NCBI GenBank assembly: GCA_001799565.1 | Contig: MGTS01000005.1 | Span: forward strand, 5,528 to 64,093 | Source of the DNA: Elusimicrobia bacterium GWA2_51_34 | GTDB taxonomy: Bacteria; Elusimicrobiota; Elusimicrobia; Elusimicrobiales; UBA9959 | DNA length: 58,566 nucleotides | Reading direction: 5' to 3' | Part shown: positions 34,736 through 43,032 of the stretch, piece by piece | Numbering within the stretch: the first letter of the stretch is position 1 | Layout: the number at the start of each line of letters is the position of its first letter | Translations under genes and position numbers: made by a program | The notes under the pieces: generated by a model | Databases searched by the model: none | Seen by the model: only the letters and a program-made list of their open reading frames with translations | Told to the model about the DNA's origin: nothing

Positions 34736-36373
34736 TTAGCGAACCCTTAGGTTTACCGGCAGCATGCCGCCGGCTTTTATTGTTCCGGTAAGCAGATCGG
34801 CGACTGAACGCATGGAGGGCTTTGTTATGCCGTAAACCGCTGCCGCGCAGGAAGCTTCGGGATAATTGGCCAGGTCATAGGGGTTCATCAGGCTTAAAAG
34901 CATGGCCGGTTTTCCGGCGGCAAGCAGTTTGTGTATCAGGGCCTGCTGTTTTTTGTTCTGGGCCTGCGCCCACTGGAAGCTGCCTATTACAAGGACATCA
35001 GCTTCTTTGGCGGCTTCCAGAAGCCTGTTTTCGTCTCCAAGGCCGGGACCTATGTCAAAAAAGTACTGCTTTGTCTGGTAACCCCTCTCCAACAGGGTTT
35101 TGTAGAGTTCAATGGAGTTTTCGGCGAAGCGCTGGGGGGCGAATATTATTACGGCGGTTTTTTTAATCTTATTAAGCGGCAAAAATCCGTTTTTATCCGT
35201 TACCAGCGTGAGCGCTTTGCGCGATATCGCCCGTGAAATATCAAGATATGCTTTGTCAAAAGGGGATGAGGCTTCGGCTGGTGAAAATAAGCCCGCTTCT
35301 TTTTTTACCGCGTAAACCCGGTAATAAGCGTCGTTCAGGCGGGTTTCATTTATGCGTCCCGCGCGCACCTGGGCGGCTATTTCGCGAACGGCGGAGCTGA
35401 AATCCCCTTTGCCTATAAGAAGAAGGTCAGCCCCGGACGCAAGGGCGCGCGCGGCGGCTTTTGCCGTGCTTTCGCGCGAAATTATGGCTTTCATGTCCAG
35501 GCTGTCGGTTACTACAAGACCACGGAAGCCCATTTGTTTTTTCAGCAGGTCCATTATTACAGACCTTGAGAGCGTAGCCGGATTCTTGGCGTCCAGCGCG
35601 GGGTAAAGTACATGAGCCGTCATTATGGCCGGGGCATTAAGCTCAACTGCTTTTTTAAAAGGCGGCAGGTGCAACGTTTCAAGTTCCGTGCGCGCGGCGT
35701 TTACTACCGGCAGAGTTTTGTGCGAATCCTGCCGCGTGGCGCCGTGTCCGGGAAAATGCTTAGCCACGGCGGTTACGCCGGACGCTTTAAAACCGTTCAG
35801 CACGGCTCCGCCAAGGCGGGAAACAAGTTCCGGGTTGGAGCCGATGGAGCGTATTCCTATTATCGGGTTCAGGGCTTCAATGTTTACGTCCAGCACGGGG
35901 CCGAAGGCCATGTTCACTCCGGCGCGTTTCAGTTCTTTCCCGGCCAGATAGAAAAGCGAGGCTGTTTCGCGCTCGTCGTCGGCCGCGCCGATCATCATGG
36001 CCGTAGGCAGTTCAAGGAGACCCAGCGTGGTGGGGGAATAAACGCTGCCGCCCTCATAGTCAATGGCGATAAAAAGCGGTATTTTCAGGCGATTTTCAAG
36101 GGCCAGCTGCTGCAGCCCGTCAGCTATGCGGCGGGTGTCTTCAAGGGAGTAGGAGCCCCATTGCAGCTGCACTCCGCCCAGCCCCGCCGCCACGGCGCCG
36201 GCAGCGGAAGTGACTTGTGCGGCGTCTATGGAAATCATTAGCAGCTGGGCCGCTTTTTCTTCAATAGTCGGCTGGTTTTGCGCGCGCAGGTTAGCGGCGA
36301 AAATGCAAAATGTAAAATGCAAAATATAAAATGGAGACCGAAAAAGAATGCGCATGGCTGTATGTAAAGGCAT
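34736..36373 (-). CDS. Exported GH3 family beta-N-acetylhexosaminidase-like protein
   Basis: The 545-residue protein carries GH3 motifs: IDYEGG (Tyr replaces the usual Gln), AKHFPGHGATRQDSHKTLP with the catalytic Asp-His dyad typical of NagZ-type enzymes, and VTDSLDMKAI with the nucleophile Asp. A C-terminal GH3 domain follows. It probably releases N-acetylglucosamine from cell-wall fragments. The signal peptide is odd: residues of about 15-25 (FYILHFTFCIF) are encoded by a run of ATTTTRYATTTT words (36298-36336). An ATG at 36355 is an alternative start. Confidence 0.85.
   Translation of the reverse strand: MPLHTAMRILFRSPFYILHFTFCIFAANLRAQNQPTIEEKAAQLLMISIDAAQVTSAAGAVAAGLGGVQLQWGSYSLEDTRRIADGLQQLALENRLKIPLFIAIDYEGGSVYSPTTLGLLELPTAMMIGAADDERETASLFYLAGKELKRAGVNMAFGPVLDVNIEALNPIIGIRSIGSNPELVSRLGGAVLNGFKASGVTAVAKHFPGHGATRQDSHKTLPVVNAARTELETLHLPPFKKAVELNAPAIMTAHVLYPALDAKNPATLSRSVIMDLLKKQMGFRGLVVTDSLDMKAIISRESTAKAAARALASGADLLLIGKGDFSSAVREIAAQVRAGRINETRLNDAYYRVYAVKKEAGLFSPAEASSPFDKAYLDISRAISRKALTLVTDKNGFLPLNKIKKTAVIIFAPQRFAENSIELYKTLLERGYQTKQYFFDIGPGLGDENRLLEAAKEADVLVIGSFQWAQAQNKKQQALIHKLLAAGKPAMLLSLMNPYDLANYPEASCAAAVYGITKPSMRSVADLLTGTIKAGGMLPVNLRVR
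36298..36336. repeat. Short tandem word repeat coding a signal-peptide core
   Basis: On the plus strand AAAATGC and AAAATGT/AAAATAT words recur with a 7 bp period about five times. On the minus strand they are read as the hydrophobic core of the GH3 signal peptide. Confidence 0.7.
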
Positions 36374-36386
36374 AAGGCTGCTGTTT

Positions 36387-36508
36387 TCTATGGCAACTGA
36401 AGGCCACTGAACGCTACGGAAAGCGACTGAAAGTAAGACGGGGAAAATGTTTTATGCTTTTACTTTCCGTTGCATTCAGTCGCTTTCTTTCGCTTTCTGT
36501 GGCTATCA
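36387..36508. repeat. Periodic-arm inverted repeat (9 bp word)
   Basis: The left arm has in-phase 9-mers such as GGCAACTGA, AGGCCACTG and GAAAGCGAC; the right arm has CTTTCCGTT and CGCTTTCTT. It separates the VWA and GH3 genes. It shares vocabulary with 11171-11282. Confidence 0.85.
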
Positions 36509-36550
36509 ATTACTACCGTATCTACAGCCTATCCGCATGAGGAGGATAAT

Positions 36551-38152
36551 CTACTTAAATTTGAATCCGCGCTTAGTGGCCTGACTCCTTATGGAATTTA
36601 TGACAGCCGTGTCCAGTGTGTCGGGGCCGGCGGCGCGCTTTTTTTCGTCAGCCGCCAGATATTTTTTTCTTTCCTGCTGAAGGCCGGCTATTTCAGCCTT
36701 TATCTGTCTGCGTTCGGTTACTTTTGCGTCAATGTATCTGCCGAGTTCCTCTTTTTTCATCTTTCTGAGTTCCGGCGAAAGCTGGTCCGTTTTAATATCA
36801 TCCTTTTTAACGGTTCCGCTTTCAACGGCGGAAACCACATCCCACGACGATTCCTGGTCAGCGGCGGACGGCGACATGGCTTTAAACACCGCCCGTTCGG
36901 ACATTGCTGACGCGCCGGCTGACGCCATTCTGGAGTCAATCTCGCTTTTGCGTTTCATGGATTCCGCGCCGCGCGCTCCATAGGCAACATAGGTCCGGTT
37001 AAGTTTTAAACTAAGCTCGCTGATTTTAGCGTCCTGAGGAGCGTTGGCGGTATAAACCGGCGCAGACTGATCAATGTTTGAGTAGTCGCCATCGGACGCC
37101 TGGGCGCCTGCCAGCCACTGGGTGGCTATGCCTTCCTGCCGTGAACCGCAAAAAATGGTGTTGACAAAAATTCCCCTGGCTTTGGCTTCGGCCGACGCGG
37201 CGGCGAAGTCAACCGGCCCCTGCGTGAATGGTTCATTGCCGGCGATAAAAATTGTTTTGTAAACATCGTTTTTCCGGCTCCAGGCGAGTTTCTCCACGGC
37301 GTCCTTTAAAACCCAGCCGCAGTATTCGTCGCCGCCGTTGGTTTTCAGGGAGAATAATTCCTGCGAAACTTTGTCAAGGTCTTTTGTAAAAGGCAATATC
37401 CGGCGCAGGTAGCCTGATTCGCGCGAAAGACCGGAGTTGCCGTATTCATAAAGCGCCACTTCAATAACGGGCCCGAAACCGTTCTTCTCAGAAGAAACAA
37501 GTTCGTTAACTATTTTCCAAAGCTGGGTGCGGGCCTGATTTATCAGCCCGTCCATGGAATTTGAGGTGTCCAGCAGAACCGCCACCTGCACCAGCGGTTT
37601 TTTCGCGAAGTCGCCGCCTGTGCCGTGCGCCGAGGCTGCGCCCCGCTCTTTCCAGGTTTTTTTCACAACAGCGCTGGAGGCTGAAAGTATTTTGCCGGTC
37701 TCGGTTTCCACAACGCGCGCGTTTACCTCAGTTTCTTCTTCTGCCGTGTCGTTTAAGGTGCCGGTTACCACCGCTTCCGCGCCCAGAACCCGGCCTATTT
37801 TTTTTACGCTTTCTTCGCTGACGGCGCCCGTTGCCGACAGTTTAAGCTCTCCCATGACCTTTTGAAGGAGATTTCGCTCTATGAGCGTGATCTTTTTGTT
37901 TTGCGCGAGCGCTGTGGTCAGTCTTTCCTGGATTATAACCGGCCCCTGTGAAGCTTTACCGTCGGTATATGGAAACTCCAGTACGGCCAGCTTTATATTT
38001 ATTGCGCCCGTGAGTCCGTCCTGAAGTTTTTCAGAGAGCCTTTCCAGGCCGGCTGCCTGGGATTTGGCGGATTTTTCCGCCCAAAGGCCTCCCGGGCCGG
38101 CAGCCAGCAGCGCCGTTAAAAAAATGAGCGTGAACAGTTTATTCTTGAACAT
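36551..38152 (-). CDS. Exported protein with CsgG/FlgO-like and von Willebrand A domains
   Basis: The 533-residue protein has a signal peptide ending near WAEKS. Residues of about 45-165 resemble CsgG/FlgO-type domains: IKLAVLEFPYTDGKAS, LIERNLLQKVMGELKL and VLGAEAVVTGTLND. A VWA domain follows with the metal-site motif LLDTSNSMDG. The C-terminal 120 residues are helical and charged. It is likely periplasmic or surface-bound. The ATG follows AGGAGA at 38163-38168 (minus strand). The combination of the two domains suggests a regulator or assembly factor, but no assay-based role is known. Confidence 0.78.
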   Translation of the reverse strand: MFKNKLFTLIFLTALLAAGPGGLWAEKSAKSQAAGLERLSEKLQDGLTGAINIKLAVLEFPYTDGKASQGPVIIQERLTTALAQNKKITLIERNLLQKVMGELKLSATGAVSEESVKKIGRVLGAEAVVTGTLNDTAEEETEVNARVVETETGKILSASSAVVKKTWKERGAASAHGTGGDFAKKPLVQVAVLLDTSNSMDGLINQARTQLWKIVNELVSSEKNGFGPVIEVALYEYGNSGLSRESGYLRRILPFTKDLDKVSQELFSLKTNGGDEYCGWVLKDAVEKLAWSRKNDVYKTIFIAGNEPFTQGPVDFAAASAEAKARGIFVNTIFCGSRQEGIATQWLAGAQASDGDYSNIDQSAPVYTANAPQDAKISELSLKLNRTYVAYGARGAESMKRKSEIDSRMASAGASAMSERAVFKAMSPSAADQESSWDVVSAVESGTVKKDDIKTDQLSPELRKMKKEELGRYIDAKVTERRQIKAEIAGLQQERKKYLAADEKKRAAGPDTLDTAVINSIRSQATKRGFKFK

Positions 38153-38286
38153 TCAGATTTCTCCTGCTATAACCAAAGATTCCAGTTTTAAGAATACTAA
38201 AACCGCCCTGTAATGTCAAAGGTTGAAAGCGGGCGAAAAAATTTGTATCTTAAGAAAAGATCCGGAGGAATATGAAGGGGGAGTGA

Positions 38287-39309
38287 ATGAAATTTTCTGA
38301 CAGACTTATTTTATGCTGCGGCGTGCTTACCGCTGTTTTTTTCTGCGCCTGCGGCGGTAAAAAAGAGCCGCGTATCACCAAAAGCATGTTCTTAATGAGT
38401 GTCCCGGCCCGGATCACGGTTTACGGCCCGGCCGGCAATTCAACTTTGCCTCTGGCCGATGAAATATTCAAGGAATGGAAAAGGATAGCCGCTGAATACA
38501 GTTTCGACGAACCATACAGTTTCACTTCGTTCGTTAATAACAAAGCCTATGGGGAATGGGTGAAGGTTGACGAAGAATTTTTAAACCTGATCGGTCTTTC
38601 TCTGGATTATTCAAAATTGACCGGCGGGGCGTTTGACATAACTTTCGCGCCTTTGTGGCCTGTCTGGAAAAACGCGGGGTCTTCGAAAAAAATGCCTCCA
38701 AAAAATGAGATCTCCGCAGCGCTTGAAAATATAGGTTCGCAATATATCCAGGTGAACCGCGAGCGTAAAATGGTGCGGTTTTCAAAGCCTATACAGCTTA
38801 ATTTGGGCGGGATCCTTCGCAGCTATTGCATGAGCCGTGCTTACGCGCTGCTAAAGAAAAACCGCCCGCTGCTCGCGCCCATTGAAATTAAACTGGGCGG
38901 TTACATGCTTGCCGGCGGCCGGCGTGCCTGGCAATATCCGGTGGCCGATCCGTTTCAGAAAGGGAAAACGCTGGGAAAGTTCGTTTTTGAGGACGGCGTG
39001 GTTATGTCATCTTCCGGCCGTGACCATTTTGTGCAGATAGAAGGCATGCTTTATTCCCACATTCTGAACATAAAAACAGGATACCCGATAGATGATTTTT
39101 CAGACCTTATCGTTTATTATCCGTCGCTTGAAGGCGGCAATTACATCCCTTCCGCGGTGCTCGCGGTAATGGGCAAAGAGAAAGCCTTCGGCCTGCTTTC
39201 AAAAATGAAGGGAGCGGCTGCCGTATGGATAGACGGTTCCGGGCAAGTTTCCGTTTTCTCAAACTCCGACAGCCTGGCTAAATGGGAAGGAGAGAAGGGA
39301 TTGTTTTAA
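38287..39309 (+). CDS. apbE: ApbE-like lipoprotein (FAD:protein FMN transferase family)
   Basis: The 340-residue protein has a lipobox, FFCACGG with Cys near residue 21. ApbE landmarks are GAFDITFAPLWPVW, LNLGGILRSYCMSRA and SHILNIKTGYP. Members attach FMN to threonine of redox proteins in the periplasm. Two usual aspartates appear changed: the DLGG Asp is Asn, and the HILD Asp of the metal site is Asn. The enzyme may therefore be atypical or have lost full activity. It starts at ATG 38287, 6 bp after a GGGGGAG stretch. Confidence 0.78.
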   Translation: MKFSDRLILCCGVLTAVFFCACGGKKEPRITKSMFLMSVPARITVYGPAGNSTLPLADEIFKEWKRIAAEYSFDEPYSFTSFVNNKAYGEWVKVDEEFLNLIGLSLDYSKLTGGAFDITFAPLWPVWKNAGSSKKMPPKNEISAALENIGSQYIQVNRERKMVRFSKPIQLNLGGILRSYCMSRAYALLKKNRPLLAPIEIKLGGYMLAGGRRAWQYPVADPFQKGKTLGKFVFEDGVVMSSSGRDHFVQIEGMLYSHILNIKTGYPIDDFSDLIVYYPSLEGGNYIPSAVLAVMGKEKAFGLLSKMKGAAAVWIDGSGQVSVFSNSDSLAKWEGEKGLF

Positions 39310-39310
39310 G

Positions 39311-39443
39311 TAGAGGCATAGCAATTTGGATGCAAAGATGCGTATCAATTTAGATGCAAAGTGTAAGATTTTTCGGTTTAAATCGCCTTGTTTCTGTCTT
39401 GCTGTGCATCTAGATTGCTAAATTGCTTTGCCTCTAAATTGCC
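39311..39443. repeat. Periodic-arm inverted repeat (GATGCAAA type)
   Basis: Left arm of about 39311-39362 carries AGAGGCATAGCAATTTNGATGC-type words; right arm of about 39399-39443 is the complement. It fills a convergent junction. The stop codon (complement of 39434-39436) of the asparaginase gene is in the right arm. Confidence 0.8.
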
Positions 39444-39937
39444 TTCCCGGCCTTCACTTCTTCAAATTCGCCCCTGCTTTTGTTTTTCCGCACATTGTTC
39501 CAGTTGAAGTATCTGCCGTTCATGGCTATGTAAACTCCGGGGGGGAGCGTTTGCGCGAAAGAGAGCGCCGAACCTAAATTAAACATCCCGTCGGAAGAGC
39601 CGAATTTGTAGGGGATCATAGCCCCGGTAAGCACTACGGTTTTATCCCTGATAACGCCGCCCAGAACCCGGGCGGTTTGAGGCATAGTGTCGGTACCGTG
39701 GGTTATTACTATGTGCTTTTCCCGCGAGGCAAGACATTCTTTCAATATTTTTTTTCTGTCGGCGGCAGTCATAAAAAGGCTGTCTATCATCATCAGCGTC
39801 TTTATACTTACCGGCACCCGCGCCCGGCCGAGTTTCAGCATCTCGTGAAGATGCGTCCGGCGAAAGAAAAGTTTCCCGTTAAGTTCATTATATTCCTTGT
39901 CAAAAGTCCCGCCGGTAATAAGCAGTTTAATTATCAT
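39434..39937 (-). CDS. Short asparaginase-family protein
   Basis: The 167-residue protein has LITGGTFD near the N-terminus and HGTDTMPQTARVL, which carry the two catalytic threonine regions of type I/II asparaginases, and TGAMIPYKFGSSD. It consists of the N-terminal domain only; full enzymes are about 330 residues. Such single-domain members are known and are of uncertain activity. Its final residues and stop are encoded by the flanking repeat. It is not a visibly broken copy, since no C-terminal domain is found downstream. Confidence 0.82.
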   Translation of the reverse strand: MIIKLLITGGTFDKEYNELNGKLFFRRTHLHEMLKLGRARVPVSIKTLMMIDSLFMTAADRKKILKECLASREKHIVITHGTDTMPQTARVLGGVIRDKTVVLTGAMIPYKFGSSDGMFNLGSALSFAQTLPPGVYIAMNGRYFNWNNVRKNKSRGEFEEVKAGKAI

Positions 39938-39945
39938 AAAAAGAC

Positions 39946-40047
39946 GCTAGTAGGCTGGTATGCCTGTAGGCTAGTAGGCCTGCGAGGCAACACTGTTGGT
40001 GGCTTAGCATACTAGCTTCGGCCTCTTGCCTACCCGCCTACCAGCTT
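39946..40047. repeat. Periodic-arm inverted repeat (8 bp word, TAGGCTNG)
   Basis: In-phase 8-mers such as TAGGCTGG, TAGGCTAG and TAGGCCTG are matched by CTACCNGC words on the right. It separates two same-strand genes. Confidence 0.82.
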
Positions 40048-41484
40048 TTATTTCCTCCCGTCTTTAAGGAATGCCAGATATCCTTTGTAGGCCATGTAAA
40101 TATCAAGTTTTCCGGCAAGTTCCATGGGCGCGTGCATGGATAACAGCCCAACGCCGCAGTCCACCACCTGCATGCCGTAGCGGGCCATCAGCCAGGCTAT
40201 GGTGCCGCCGCCGCCCTGGTCAACCTTTCCCAACTCTCCGGTCTGCCATATTACGCCGGCTTTTGCGAAAATACGCCGGATCTCCGCTAAAAACTCAGCG
40301 TTGGCGTCGGAAGATCCGCTTTTGCCGCGCGCGCCGGTGTATTTGGTCACACATAGCCCGTGGTTCATGAAAGCGGTGTTTTTCTTTTCCGAAACGTCCG
40401 GGTACATCGGATCAAAAAGGGAATTGACATCGGCGGAAAGCATCCACGAATTACAGAGCGCGCGCTTAAGCGAAAGCTCGCTGTAAACTTTGGAAGTAAG
40501 GTTTAGCAGCTCGGCGGCGGTGTTCTCAAAAAAGTTAGAGGCCATGCCGGTGGCGCCCACGGAACCTATTTCTTCTTTATCGCAGAGCAGCACGCATGAG
40601 GTATATTGCGGCACGCCTTTAAGGTCTATCATGGCTTTCAAACCGGTGTAGGCGCAAACACGGTCGTCCTGGCCGTAGCCAAGAACCATGGAACGGTCAA
40701 GCCCCGCCTCTCGCGGTTTGGCCGCCGGTACCAGCTCAAGTTCCGCCGAAAGGAAATCTTCTTCGGTTATGCCGTATTTTTCGTTAAGGAGCTTGAGCGT
40801 GTTGTGCTTAATTTTTTCTTTCAGCGCCGTGCCTCCCGCCGGTATTGAGCCCACGATGGCGTCAAGGTGTTCGCCTTTTATCCCTTCCGCCAGCGTCTTT
40901 TTCATCTGGTCCTGCGCCAGATGCGGCAATAGATCGGTGATGCAGAGCACCGGCTCCGAGGGGTCCTCGCCCACGCTCACTTTTATTTTTTTGCCGTCTG
41001 GCTTTATAAAAACGCCGTGCAGCGCGAGGGGTATGGTAACCCATTGGTATTTTTTTATGCCGCCGTAATAGTGCGTGTCTAAAAACGCCATGTCACCCTT
41101 TTCATAAAGCGGGTTCTGCTTTACGTCAATGCGGGGGGAATCGGTGTGGGCGCCCACAATGTGCATGCCCGTTTCCAGCGGTTTTTTGCCTATAATAACC
41201 GCCATCAGCGTTTTACCGGAACAGGACTTGTATACTCTGTCTCCAGCTGTAAGCCTTATGTTATCCTTCTCAAATTTACGAAGGTCCCTGAAGCCCGCCG
41301 TTTCTAGAAGTTCCACCGCCTCATCGTGCGCGTCCCTTTCGGTTTTTACCTTGGTTATAAATTCAAGGTAAAGACGGTTCAGTTGTTCCAGGTTTTTGAG
41401 CTCGGTTTTGGGCAGTTTTCCGTAGCCGTTTTTGTTTAAATAGGCAAGTTTTATTTTTTTTGAGGTTTTTGATTTTTTTTTCAT
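40048..41484 (-). CDS. M18 family metallo-aminopeptidase
   Basis: The 478-residue protein has the metal-ligand motifs HTDSPRID, CDKEEIGSVGATG and the C-terminal LLSMHAPMELAGKLD, with QDDRVCAYTGL between them. These are diagnostic of M18 aminopeptidases, which remove acidic or neutral N-terminal residues with two zinc or cobalt ions and form dodecamers. It begins with a Lys-rich stretch (MKKKSKTSKKIKL). The ATG follows AAGGAG. It is probably cytosolic. The C-terminal codons end just before a repeat. Confidence 0.9.
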   Translation of the reverse strand: MKKKSKTSKKIKLAYLNKNGYGKLPKTELKNLEQLNRLYLEFITKVKTERDAHDEAVELLETAGFRDLRKFEKDNIRLTAGDRVYKSCSGKTLMAVIIGKKPLETGMHIVGAHTDSPRIDVKQNPLYEKGDMAFLDTHYYGGIKKYQWVTIPLALHGVFIKPDGKKIKVSVGEDPSEPVLCITDLLPHLAQDQMKKTLAEGIKGEHLDAIVGSIPAGGTALKEKIKHNTLKLLNEKYGITEEDFLSAELELVPAAKPREAGLDRSMVLGYGQDDRVCAYTGLKAMIDLKGVPQYTSCVLLCDKEEIGSVGATGMASNFFENTAAELLNLTSKVYSELSLKRALCNSWMLSADVNSLFDPMYPDVSEKKNTAFMNHGLCVTKYTGARGKSGSSDANAEFLAEIRRIFAKAGVIWQTGELGKVDQGGGGTIAWLMARYGMQVVDCGVGLLSMHAPMELAGKLDIYMAYKGYLAFLKDGRK

Positions 41485-41817
41485 ATTTTCTCCTTGCTGG
41501 CGTGCGGATGGCAGGCGTGTAGGCTGGTAGGCTAGGCCGTCTAACGGGCATAGCCCCGCCCTTTTGGTCCAGGAGCCACCGGCTTTCGGCTATGCCATTT
41601 CGCACACCCCAAGTCACCGCGACCAAAAGAGCGGGGCATAGCCCTAGGCCGCTTTTGTTGCGCATAGCGCTCGTTGCGGCACGGCCAGAGGTCAGATACG
41701 GCACAGCCATAGGCTAGTATGCTTACACCCCGATATTTATGAGCGCCTACTCGCCTACAAGCATACCAGCCTACACGCTAAATCTAGACAATATAATTTT
41801 ATGATATTATAGTCCTG
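41485..41817. repeat. Nested inverted repeats between divergent genes
   Basis: The outer arms are GTGTAGGCTGGTAGGCTAG (about 41517-41535) and CGCCTACTCGCCTACAAGC extending to 41778 (8 bp word family). Inside them lies a second inverted repeat, GGGCATAGCCCCGCCC at 41546-41561 with its complement at about 41629-41644, continuing to a shared TTTTGGTC/GACCAAAA. No gene is seen. Confidence 0.78.
41805..41813 (+). promoter_or_regulatory. Candidate -10 box of the Spinster-type MFS gene
   Basis: TATTAT (41805-41810) or TATAGT (41808-41813) lies 4-7 nt before the ATG at 41818. TAGACA (41785-41790) is 17 bp upstream of the latter. Either choice predicts an almost leaderless message. Confidence 0.4.
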
Positions 41818-43032
41818 ATGCAAAATGATAAATATTCCCGCAGAGTGCTGCTCCTTATATTTTTCATCAGTCTTTTCAACTACATAGACCGTCAGGTCCT
41901 TTACGCCGTTTTCCCTCTTATAAAAAAAGACCTCCTGCTTAGCGACGCCCAGCTTGGTTTCCTGGCGTCGTCCTTCATGCTGGTTTACATGTGTTTCGCT
42001 CCGCTGGTGGGATATTTCGGAGATAAATACCGCCGGCCTCTTATCATCGGAGTAAGCGCTGTTTTCTGGAGCGCGGCTACGGTATGCGCGGGGTTTGTGA
42101 AAAACTACGGTCAGTTGATCTTTACACGTTCCGCCGTAGGGATAGGCGAGGCGGGATATGGCACTGTTTCTCCTTCCTATCTGGCCGAGTGGTTTCCCGC
42201 TGGAAAGCGCGCCCGTGTCATGTCTCTTTACGCTTTGGCCATACCGGTGGGGAGCGCGATAGGATACCTGCTTGGCGGTTTTTTCGGCGAGCGGTTCGGC
42301 TGGAGGAACGCTTTTTTTATAGTGGCCGCGCCGGGCGTACTGCTTGGCGTTCTGGCTCTGTTTTTACGTGAAACGGATGAAAAAAAGGCCAGAGTAAGCG
42401 AAGTGTCGTTCTCAAATTATAAGGAGCTTTTAAGGAACAGAACTTATCTGCTGATAACTATTTCGCAGTCCATCGGCACTTTTTCGGTAGGGGGACTAGC
42501 CGCCTGGATGCCTTCTTTTTTCGTGCGAAGCCACGGGCTTGGAGTCGCCCGGGCGGGTTTTCTTTTCGGGGCGGTTACGGTGGCCGCGGGTATAGCCGGT
42601 AATTTAGCCGGCGGCTGGGCGGCGGACTGGCTGCGCGCGCGCAATAAGCGCTCTTACTTTATAATAGGAGGCTTGAGTTTTTTTCTTAGCGTTCCTTTCG
42701 GGGCCGCGGCTGTGCTTGTAAACAGCCTGCAGGTTTCGCTTGCCATGATTTTTTTCGCCGAGTTTTTTATTTTTATGCATTCCGGGCCTTACCACGCGGC
42801 TATTATTGAAACCATACCGGTCGGTATGCGGTCCGCGGCTTTCGCCCTGAATATTTTTATAATCCATGCTCTGGGCGACGCGCTTTCGCCTTACCTGATC
42901 GGGGTTTTTTCGGATCACTTCGGGTTATCGCGGGCCCTTTTCATGGCTGTGTTATATCTAGCGCTGGGGGGGGGCACCTCAATACTTGCCGGATACTTTT
43001 ATGAAAAAGATTATAATTGTCAGGTCCCCTGA
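41818..43032 (+). CDS. MFS transporter, Spinster-like
   Basis: The 404-residue membrane protein begins FFISLFNYIDRQVLYAVFP, characteristic of the Spinster-type MFS group. GYFGDKYRRP is the loop 2-3 signature, and TRSAVGIGEAGYGTVSPSYLAEWFP is typical of helix 4-5. Twelve helices are present in two halves. Substrates of bacterial members are mostly unknown, with lipids or organic anions suggested. Its end overlaps the start of the pseudouridine synthase gene by 32 bp. Confidence 0.87.
   Translation: MQNDKYSRRVLLLIFFISLFNYIDRQVLYAVFPLIKKDLLLSDAQLGFLASSFMLVYMCFAPLVGYFGDKYRRPLIIGVSAVFWSAATVCAGFVKNYGQLIFTRSAVGIGEAGYGTVSPSYLAEWFPAGKRARVMSLYALAIPVGSAIGYLLGGFFGERFGWRNAFFIVAAPGVLLGVLALFLRETDEKKARVSEVSFSNYKELLRNRTYLLITISQSIGTFSVGGLAAWMPSFFVRSHGLGVARAGFLFGAVTVAAGIAGNLAGGWAADWLRARNKRSYFIIGGLSFFLSVPFGAAAVLVNSLQVSLAMIFFAEFFIFMHSGPYHAAIIETIPVGMRSAAFALNIFIIHALGDALSPYLIGVFSDHFGLSRALFMAVLYLALGGGTSILAGYFYEKDYNCQVP

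Noticed and set aside
39434-39937. Short asparaginase as a truncated pseudogene
   Set aside because: No remains of the second domain follow, the catalytic motifs are intact and single-domain members of the family exist.
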